From Canna indica (taxonomy: Eukaryota > Streptophyta > Magnoliopsida > Zingiberales > Cannaceae): a DNA stretch of 64,000 nt. The position numbers and the translations under genes are program-made. Positions 56,061-64,000 of the stretch are shown one piece after another (positions within the stretch are counted from its first letter, which is position 1; every line of letters begins with the position of its first letter). The notes beneath the pieces are model-generated. The model was given only the letters and a program-made list of their open reading frames with translations, did not search any database and was not told the origin of the DNA. The DNA is taken from assembly GCA_034359265.1 (NCBI GenBank), contig CP136891.1, forward strand, positions 60,736,001 to 60,800,000. Direction: 5' to 3'.

Positions 56061-58799
56061 CATTTTTCTAGTAGTGCTCGAGCCGAGTCGACTCATGGTC
56101 CAGAGCAAGCTTGCGAGCTCGAGTAAGAAAAATATGCAGTTTGATTTGGGTGATTGGAATTATATTTTTGTGATATTTGGATGAGTATGAATGATGCCTT
56201 TGTGGGTGCATTTAATTAAATACTTCTGATTTAATTGTATGTTTAATTAAGCCTAAATTAGTTTAAGTAAGTTATCGGGTTAGCGGGTTGGTCATGGCTT
56301 AAGTGGATGCGGGTTGGGCTTGGCTTAGAAGGGTTAGGATTGATGAGGAATTATAAAACCCCCTCTCCTAGGTTGTGGCTCCAAATTTTGGAGCCACACA
56401 ATTTGTGAAAGGAGGAGCCAGCCGACAGCCCAAGCCGCCAGCCGCCCCTCCTTCCTCTTCATTGAAGCAGTCGGCTTGAGGAGGAGTCGCCGAGCCATCC
56501 TTCCCCTTCTTCTCTCTCTCCGTCCTCTTCATTGGAGCAGTCGGCTTGAGGAGGAGCCGCTGAGCCATCCTTCCCCTTCTCCTCTCTCTCTTTCCTCTCC
56601 TTGGTGTAGTCGGCTTGAGGAGGAGCCGCCGCCCCCTTTGAGGCCGGATTTGGGATATCGCCGCTTGGAAGTTCTTATTTAAATCGTTCCTAATCAAGGT
56701 GAGTGATTTTTATCCCTCCTATTCGGGTTTTCTTCGAAAATTCTTGAAGCCGCCTTGAGGATTCTTGAACTTAACGGTGTTCATTGTGTTCTTGAGATTT
56801 ATTGGTTTCTATCTCATGCTTAGATATTAAGTCTTGATCTCATATCATGAAATTTATGTTTAAAGGAAAATCTGTAATTTTATAATTTGATATTGTGAAT
56901 CTTGGATGCAAACCTCACCTTGGAGTTCTAGGTGTTCTTGATGATAAATAATTAATTTGTTTTCCTTAATTCTTGGTTTAGGGATTCTTGATATGCATGT
57001 TAGCTTTTACTAAATAAAAATTATGAGATTGTATGCATGATTAGTGTAGTGACATGAATCTGTGATGTTAGAAATTTAGGAATTTAATTCTGTAAAATTC
57101 GGATTTTATTTCATGTTGTGTTGGAAATTCAGCTTTCTGAAATTTATGTGTTGTTTATTAAATCTGAGCTGATTTTTTATTTCTCTGTTATTATGTGATT
57201 TGATCTATGATTATAGTCGTGTAACCTATCGTTTTGACCAAAAAATATAGTTTGAAAACATATGACACACTTTGAAGAGTAGATTCGTGGTATACACAGC
57301 ACTTCTGGGCAGAACAAAACCCTAAAATAAAACTCTAAAATAAAACTCTAAAACAAAATCCTATTTGAGATGATCTAAATTTTAATTCTATAATTAAAAT
57401 TGGGTCTAAGGGTGAGTATAATTTGTTATGAACCAACTTACAATATATTCATAAAATAAAACCACATGGGTTCATGACGTTACGGGTCTAAGGGGTAGAG
57501 GTCAGGTTTGGAGTGTTGAGACACTTCATAATGAGGACACCGTAGGAGAATCTTGACTTAGGTCTTGATGTATCATATCTTTGGGAATGGCGGAGCGGCT
57601 CATTTAGAAGCCGGGTTACTGGCTATGCTCGTGCGGTTGGATGTAAATTTCCAACCTGCAGGATAAGTTCGGAGGGCCCCCTATTATCCTGATATGTACG
57701 CGGTTACCTTTAGGCATGGTAGGGATTTGACCCGATTTACCTCAAGATGGTGATGTTGTCTTTGGGCATGGTAGGGTTCGACTTGATGCACCTCTTGATG
57801 GTGATGTTGCCTTTGGGCATGGTAGGGATTCGACCCGATGCACCTCATGGTGGTGATGTTGCCTTTGGGCATGGTAGGGTTCGACCTGATGCACTTCTTG
57901 ATGGTGATGTTGCCTTTCGGCATGGTAGGGATTCGACCCGATGCACCACTTGATGGTGATGTTGCCTTTGGGCATGGTAGGGATTCGACCCGATGCACCA
58001 CTTGATAGTGATGTTGCCTTTGGGCATGGTAGGGATTCGACCCGATGCACCTCTTGATGGTGATATTGCCTCTAGGTATGGTAGGGATTCGACCTGATGC
58101 ACCTCATTGATAGTGATGTTGCCTTTGGGCATGGTAGGGCTCGACCTGATGCACATTTTTTTAGGTGACGTTGCCTTCGGGCATGGTAGGGCTTCCGCCT
58201 GATGCACCTCTTTGAAGAGATAGATGTCCTGGACATGGATGGCCTTCGGGCCTGATAGCTAGTCACGTTTTGTGACGTGGCCTTTTAGAGATAGAACTTA
58301 TTATGTTATCTTTGTGTTTTTTTGTGAGGGCGAATAAGGCCACTCACTGAGTTCTTTGAACTCACCCGTTGTCGTTGTTTTATTTTGTTTTTTGCAGAGC
58401 CTAACCAGTGAAGCGGGCTGGAGCACTTGGCGTCGCTGGAGGGCAGGGGAGCCATTGAATCTCATAGCAGTCCTAATTAGGGTCGTACTCGAGTTTTCTT
58501 TTAGTAGTGTCATGCACTTGTATTACGTTGTTTTGGAGTTGTAGCCTGAGGGCATTTTATGTTATTATTTTAGGTTTTATTTGACAAAACTTTTGAACTG
58601 TTGAACCTAATCGTATTTCCGCATTTTCTTTACTTATGAGTTATTAATCTAACCTTGGTATTGATTTACTTTTCTTTTTAAATAAAACTTGATGTTTTCT
58701 TTCCGCTACATTATTGTTTTGGCATATGCATGGGTTAGGCTTCGGGGTATAGGCGCGTATACCCTGGCCGGTCACATGACCCTGAGTTGGGGCGTGACA

Positions 58800-59190
58800 A
58801 TAAGATATTCTTCATTCATTTTTTGAAATTTTCCTTGAGTACTTGATATACAAACTAATTGTTTAACCATATATTGAATAACTCATTCATAAAAGTCCAC
58901 ATAACTTAATAAAATTAGCATTAGTGATAATGTACAAAGATGTATTAGATTTAGGAAAAATACCTAAATATAACATGTACTTTTAGGTTTTTTTCAATTA
59001 TAACATGTACTTTTATTGAGAATTTTTCTCAATTAGGGGATATACTATGATATTTGTTTCAATTGTGGCATGTCATCTAATTTTCATCGGCAGCCCATTA
59101 AATTGATGATGTGGCATGCTAACATGTAATTAAAAAAATATTTTTATATTAACAATTTATAAATTAAAAAGTGGGTCTCTCTCTTTCCTT
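58800..59190. other. Spacer with no recognised feature
   Basis: AT-rich. ATAACATGTACTTTTA occurs twice (58969 and 59000), suggesting a small decayed repeat. No coding potential is visible. Confidence 0.5.
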
Positions 59191-59194
59191 CTCA

Positions 59195-59700
59195 TCTACT
59201 GATGACTAGGTACTTAGATACTGATTGGGCAAGCTCACCTACTGATCGTAGATCTACTTTAAGATATTGCATGATTCTCAATTGGTGCATGTGATAATCT
59301 AATCTCGTGAAAAGCTAAGAAGTAGACAATTGTGGCTAGGTCTAGCACCGAGGAAATATATAGAGCTATGACCCTCGTGGGTATGCGAACTAATATGGAT
59401 TAAGTAGTTGATGGGAGAACTTGACATTATCCAAACAGAACCAATGAAATTGTTTTGTGCAATTAGGTTGCCATGCATATTGTCTTCAATCCAATTTTTT
59501 ATGAGATGACAAAACACATGTAGATTGATGATCACTTCATAAAGATAAAGTACAATCCAAAAGATAATTATGTCATTTGTGAGTTCTAATGATCAGTTGG
59601 CTAATATGCTAACTAAACCATTAGGTGATCCTAGAATAATTTACATTTGAAACAAGTTAGATTTATATAATATTCTTGCCCCAACTTGAGGGGACTACCT
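59195..59700 (+). pseudogene. Copia RNase H fragment
   Basis: In broken frames: YLDTDWASSPTDRRSTLRYC (59208-59270), then a block equivalent to the CDNQSAI region and HFIKIKYNP (near 59535), VICEF, then the purine-rich CAACTTGAGGGG (59680-59692) as a possible polypurine tract. Many stops. No LTR can be delimited. Confidence 0.7.
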
Positions 59701-59752
59701 AAGTCTCCAAAATAATAATGATAATTAATTTTGAAACTTAAATTGTTTCTTT

Positions 59753-59915
59753 CTTGATACATAGGTCTCCAGAAGAGTTAATTATTAATTTTGAAATTTA
59801 TCTAAAGATGAAACAAGTGTGGTCAACCTTCCTATATCACAAGTCTCCCAAGCATCTTAGTTGTGATATTTTTTTTTAACAAAGATAAAAAATCACAATA
59901 GGTGATAATACAATT
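59753..59915. repeat. Direct repeat, left copy (about 155 bp)
   Basis: AGGTCTCCAGAAGAGTTAAT through CAATAGGTGATAATAC matches 63262-63412 at nearly every position. The two copies bracket the truncated gypsy element 3. Confidence 0.85.
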
Positions 59916-59919
59916 TAGG

Positions 59920-60944
59920 TGATTGTTGATCGACTTACCAAGTCTGCTCACTTCTTGCCGATGAAGAAGACTTTCCCTCTTAGTCGATTGGCAGCTTTGT
60001 ATTGTAGAGAGATTGTTCGGCTTCATGGTGTACTAGCTAGTATCATCTCAGATAGAGATCCGCGATTCACATTGCATTTTTGAGAGAGTTTGCAGCAGGA
60101 TTTGGGTACGCAGCTCCGATTTAGCACCACCTATCACCCTCAGACTGATGGCCAGTCGGAGCGCACGATTCAAACTCTTGAGGATCCCCTGCGTGCTTGT
60201 GTGTTAGACTTCGAAGGTAGATGGAAGGACCATCTTCATCTGGTGGAGTTCTCATATAATAATAGCTATCATTCGGCTATTCAGATGGCACCGTTTGAGG
60301 CTCTTTATGGCCGAAGATGCAGATCACCAGTGCATTGGGATGAGGTAGGTGAGCGACATCTTTTGGGACTAGAGATGATTCAGCGGAACATAGAGCTGGT
60401 GCAGATGATCAAGCAGAGATTACTGACTGCCCAGAGTCGTCAAAAGAGTTACGCTGATCAGCGTAGGAGAGACTTGGAGTTCTCAGTTGGAGATCATGTT
60501 TTCCTTAGAGTGTCTCCTGCCAGAGGTGTTATGCGGTTTGGCAAGAAAGGAAAGCTCGTGTCGCGTTATATTGGCCTATAGGCTTGGAGAGAGTGGGAGC
60601 GGTAGCGTATAGGCTAGCGTTGCCTCATTCCTTAGCTGATGTGCACGATGTCTTCCATGTTTCTATGTTGAGGAAGTACGTGCCTGATCCTACTCATATT
60701 TTGGAACAACAGTCAGTTCAGCTTCAGCCTGACTTTAGCTTTGAGGAGCAGCCTGTTCGGATTCTTGACAAGAAAGAGCATCAACTTCAGAACAATATGA
60801 TATCTCTCGTCTAGGTAGGGTGGCAGCATCATTCTTATTCGGAGGCCACTTGGGAGCGAGAGGAGGATATTCGAGCGCTCTACCCTCATCTTTTTGAGAC
60901 AGGTACTCAAATTTGGGGGACCAAATTTCTTTAGGTGGGGAGAA
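59920..60944 (+). pseudogene. Gypsy element 3 integrase C-terminal half
   Basis: The core is [19 protein letters not shown] (first Asp), [12 protein letters not shown] (second Asp), a stop at 60080, then 60090-60581 open: YHPQTDGQSERTIQTLED (catalytic Glu region), FSYNNSYHSAIQMAPFEALY, VGDHVFLRVSPARGVMRFG. A stop at 60579, then FHVSMLRKYVPDPTHILE and QPVRILDKKEHQL to 60814, another stop, and the chromodomain-like end. Confidence 0.9.
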
Positions 60945-63257
60945 TGTTATAATCAAAAAATGTAGGACTTTATTGTAAATATTTTTCTTAGAGGGGTGTT
61001 TTTGCAAAAGTACCTAATCTTCTATATTTAGCCTAATCTCCTCCTTAATCTTTTTTTCCCTCTCTCGATCACTGTAGCGGTAGCGGGCGTTCGACGGCAG
61101 CGGTGAGGCGTCGATTTTCAGGTAGGATTCTTGTCCTACTTCTTTCTTTCGCGTAGGGTAACCTCGTTTTGAGATGAGATTTGTGTAGACGGCATGTCAA
61201 TTCGTAGATCGGAAGTTTCTCGTGGTTTCCTTGAGTTTTGGCGTGTGTTTGATGTGTTCTTGCTGTGAAAATTTTCGGATCTGAAGTATTCTTGTCAAAT
61301 TGAGTTGTTTTGGTAGCTGCATCCGTCGGTGGGCTGCTTGCAGTCCGAGCAATCGGCGGATAGGGTTTTTGAAGGTCTGATCAGCTCCGTCAACCCTCGA
61401 TAGAGTCGGATCGCGCTCGATTGAGCGCTGCTCGTGCGATTGGCGATCGCGCGGTGGCACAGCTCCCTATCTTCGGGCGTGAAGCCGCCGTCGAGTGCGT
61501 CGCCGTCGGCAGACGCGCTCATCGTCGCCAGGCAATGCCGCGAGTCGCCATGCGCGACCTCGTGTGAGGGGCGCGATTGCTCGGATCCAGGGCGTCGCTT
61601 GCCCCTCATGCTCGTTGTTGCTGGTTCATAGGGGTGGCAATGACAAGTGGTGTCGATCGGCGAATCATTGCCGCCGGTCGGCAATGGTGCAACTTATTTG
61701 TCGCCCGCTTGGATCTCAGCAGCGGCGGCGGCAGGCAAGGGGTGTAGGAGGCGTAGTAAACCTAGGTGAGGGAAGAGAAGGGAGGTGTTATGTTTTAATT
61801 GGTAGCACCGTTACATGTAATATAACAGCGTTATATATATTATATACCTTTAAATATTGATATATAAATTGTTATAGTTGTTGTGAGTAATATTACAGCA
61901 GTAGCGGTGATAATGGGTTCGTAGCACTGTTACAAAAGTTCATAACGGTACCTTATTAAATAGCATTCATGGTATTTTATTTGTTATTTTAAATAATTGT
62001 TTAAAGGCTTTATAGTTGACCAAATTGATCATATTATATATGAATTTGTACTTAATCGATGCCCCGAATTCATTGGTGAGGTCAGTTTCGCTGTTTGGCT
62101 TTCAGATGTTGAAATCAGTGGGTGTTTTCATCTCGTTTTGCGTGTCGAGTCAAAAAATATTATTTTATTCATTTTTGTAGTTTCTACCGAGTTGTTTTGT
62201 TGTTGTAGTTGTTGTCAAGGTGAATCTCATCCTAGATCGGTTGTTACTCTATGTCGAAATATTATCTTGTTGTTCTATTTTGTTAAAAATTGATATCTAC
62301 TGTCGTTGAAGCTCTTTATGCATATTTTGTTGATACATGTTGCCAGCATGATGTTTCCTTATACTTATTAGTTGATGATGCTAGTATAGATGTTGCATGC
62401 CTTACCGGTTGATAACATCCTTATGTTGTTGTTTATATATTTAATTCATACCTGATGACATGACTACTAGCATCCTATATTAGTTGAGTTGCACTAGTGT
62501 AAGTTGTTGGCATGATGCATAGTTGATCTGCTATTAGGCGATGGCCCTGGACAATATTGTTGCCCGAGGTGTAGGGCACGTGATACTGGTGATCACCTAT
62601 TTACCACACGGGGTGCATGTGCAGCGTCGAGGTATTAGACGTGGGCGGACTATCATTTTTGGATAGTCGTATCTCTAGCTGGAGCGGGCTTGAGGTGCCA
62701 CTCTCGGGGTGCAAGAGTGCAGGGGAAACCCAATGTCCACTACGCTCTTGATTGGGTCTATGACCACAAACTCATGTAGATAATAGTTGGCATAGTTGAC
62801 ATAGATGTTGGTGTAAGAGCATTAATTAAACTGTTGAATCATGTCTTTCATTGTATACATGGCATCATAGCATCTTGTTGCAATCCTACTCAGCCTTCTG
62901 CTGATGTTTGTTGTTTTTGCTTCAGATCCTCAGGTATGACGATATTTTCTTATGGGGTAATTAGAGTTTTGGAGGAGGAGACGTCTTCCGCACATTATCT
63001 TAGTTTCTTATTATATTTAGTTGAGATGTTCACTCTATCAACTTTGGACTTGTTTAGACTCTTTGGTTAGACTTTGGATTTCATTGTTCCTAAATGAACT
63101 GTTGAACTTTTATCATTTGTTATCTTGTTGGACATTTGATTTGGAATCTAATTGTAAATTTAAATTCAGTCCGCTTGTTATCTGTTGTTCTGTTGCTAGT
63201 TGCACCCTTCCCAAGTGAGGTCCCTTATATAGGGATAAGCCTAGACGGGGCGTAACA
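60945..63257 (+). repeat. 3' LTR of gypsy element 3
   Basis: Starts TGTTATAATC and ends GGGGCGTAACA. GC-rich parts (61060-61760) alternate with AT-rich ones. ORFs inside (61295-61684 and others) overlap on both strands without domains and are not believed. Confidence 0.8.
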
Positions 63258-63261
63258 ACGT

Positions 63262-63412
63262 AGGTCTCCAAAAGAGTTAATTATTAATTTTGAAAATTAT
63301 CTAAAGATGAAACAAGTGTTGTCAAACCTTCCTAATTCACAAGTCTCCCAAGCATCTTAGTTGTGATATATTTTTTTATAACAAAGATAGAAAGTCATAA
63401 TAGGTGATCATA
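63262..63412. repeat. Direct repeat, right copy
   Basis: Matches 59757-59915. The right copy continues directly into host-like sequence. Confidence 0.85.
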
Positions 63413-63476
63413 CTAGAATTCGAACATTGGATTTTTAGGCAACATACTATATGTTGTCATCAACTATGCTACCCAC
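63400..63476 (-). other. tRNA-like / SINE-head-like sequence
   Basis: The minus strand shows GTAGCATAGTTGATG (A-box-like) and TGTTCGAATTCT (B-box-like) at tRNA spacing, without acceptor stem pairing. No duplication was found. A chance similarity or an old SINE are both possible. Confidence 0.35.
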
Positions 63477-63479
63477 AGT

Positions 63480-64000
63480 TAGCTAGTTGTGATATTTTTA
63501 AAAAATTGTTTGGAAGTGGATCTATGACACAACAATAGAATGAATTATGTGACAGACACACCAAAACCATATATTAAATTAATTAATACAATTTGATATG
63601 TTATCGCCAAAGTCGTTTTTTTATAAACTGAAGTTATAAATAGTAGAATGAATGATCTGATATACTCCAATTCTTCAAATATATATATATCATTAATTAG
63701 TTTAGTATGGACTTGTATCTAATTAGATTTTTAATTATTATCATAAACCAGAGCATTAATTATAGCAGGTACGTAGGCTCTCAATTTTGCAACATTAATC
63801 CTTTATTGCAATTTTTAACATTCTAACATCTTTTTCCTGGAATAACATGCACATATATTGTGGATCTTAGAAATCTTGGCTACTACATATTCGCTACACG
63901 AGTAATTGCTTTAGCATCGATACAACAAGTTGAGAGATGTAATACTCCTATTTAGTCCCAAAGGAGAGTTATTAGGAGGTTGTGTTGACTAATAAGATTT
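63480..64000. other. AT-rich sequence with no recognised feature
   Basis: No ORF, RNA gene or repeat terminus could be supported here. Confidence 0.5.

Larger units (their letters stand above)
52651..56076 (+). mobile_element. CACTA (En/Spm) transposon, internally deleted
   Basis: A 3426-bp element with perfect 12-bp inverted ends CACTACTAGAAA / TTTCTAGTAGTG and a 3-bp duplication CTC (52648-52650, 56077-56079). Subterminal regions are packed with CAGCAACGGC/GCCGTTGCTGAT motifs. The catalytic tnp2 transposase is missing; one three-exon chimeric gene remains. It inserted into the gypsy 3' LTR and is therefore younger than it. Confidence 0.95.
45002..58799 (+). mobile_element. Ty3/gypsy element 2 (Del/Tekay-like), both LTRs present
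   Basis: 5' LTR 45002-47756, primer site, gag, protease, reverse transcriptase, RNase H, integrase, chromodomain-like C-terminus, polypurine tract (TTTAAGGATGGAGGAT, ending 52578) and 3' LTR 52579-58799, interrupted by a CACTA transposon. Long LTRs (about 2.75 kb), initiator-Met priming and the C-terminal WEVERDMRE block fit Del/Tekay. Several frameshifts and stops make it defective. The 5' LTR terminus is damaged (AGGTAATATCC instead of TGTAATATCC) and no matching 5-bp flanks are evident (left GTACA, right ATAAG). Confidence 0.93.
52579..58799 (+). repeat. 3' LTR of gypsy element 2, split by a CACTA element
   Basis: Parts 52579-52650 and 56077-58799. The two parts rejoin at TACTC|GAGCCGAG exactly as in the intact 5' LTR (near 45068). 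The minisatellite at about 57740-58150 has more units than in the 5' LTR. The LTR ends GGGGCGTGACA. Confidence 0.92.
59916..63257 (+). mobile_element. 5'-truncated Ty3/gypsy element 3 (integrase and 3' LTR)
   Basis: It starts inside the integrase and ends with an LTR, 60945-63257 (TGTTATAATC ... GGGCGTAACA, about 2.3 kb), preceded by the polypurine tract AGGTGGGGAGAA. The sequence differs clearly from elements 1 and 2 (ERHLLGLEMIQ, WHHSYSEATWEREEDI-like end), so it is another lineage. All upstream domains and the 5' LTR are missing. Confidence 0.88.

Noticed and set aside
57684..58207. Overlapping ORFs with repeated His/Pro-rich peptides
   Set aside because: They are translations of the LTR minisatellite on the minus strand and occur in several frames at once.
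58960..59120. Possible MITE built on the ATAACATGTACTTTTA repeat
   Set aside because: Only two direct copies are visible, with no inverted termini or target duplication.
61295..61860. Three overlapping ORFs in a GC-rich block
   Set aside because: They lie inside the LTR of gypsy element 3, overlap on both strands and show no domain.

Overview
The window is nuclear DNA from a flowering plant. It has intron-split genes with GT-AG junctions, dense nested LTR retrotransposons primed by initiator tRNA-Met, and MITE, CACTA, hAT, PIF/Harbinger, Mutator-like, TRIM and SINE insertions. The species cannot be named from the sequence. Only two host genes are recognisable. (1) A 13-exon relic of a plastid-type murD (UDP-MurNAc-L-Ala:D-Glu ligase) spans 23634-38220. 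(2) A two-exon RABA4-type Rab GTPase gene spans 40043-43717. Nearly everything else is transposon sequence of different ages.

Layout. 1-4608: copia remnant on the minus strand, then AT-rich DNA with a degenerate repeat of about 500 bp. 4614-7340: solo gypsy LTR (minus) with a perfect 5-bp target duplication. 7356-8702: copia LTR and gag, cut by a Del/Tekay-like gypsy element (8703-18149) whose 3' LTR took Mutator-like and Harbinger-like MITEs and whose integrase took a hAT MITE. 18150-20432: copia reverse transcriptase fragment and a partial gypsy LTR holding another hAT MITE. 20433-23030: decayed copia element (minus). 23030-23485: MITE remnant. 23634-38220: murD relic, whose introns hold a hAT-like MITE, copia ends, a foldback Harbinger-like MITE, a complete TRIM and two tRNA-Ile-like copies. 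39650-43717: RABA4 promoter and gene. 45002-58799: second Del/Tekay-like element with both LTRs, its 3' LTR interrupted by a 3426-bp CACTA transposon (52651-56076). 59195-63257: copia RNase H fragment and a 5'-truncated gypsy element of another lineage, bracketed by a direct repeat of about 155 bp.

Most interesting points. The murD exons join in frame to a complete ligase of about 503 codons with a plastid-targeting-like N-terminus, yet carry an in-frame stop and two lost splice sites. This looks like a recent loss of a plastid peptidoglycan gene. The CACTA element carries a three-exon chimeric gene that joins the transposase-associated zinc domain directly to a TnpA-like coiled-coil C-terminus, without the catalytic transposase. 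Its leader contains three perfect GC-rich hairpins and a 190-bp near-perfect foldback that looks like a MIRNA or siRNA precursor. Domain calls rest on reading translations by eye; no database search was possible.
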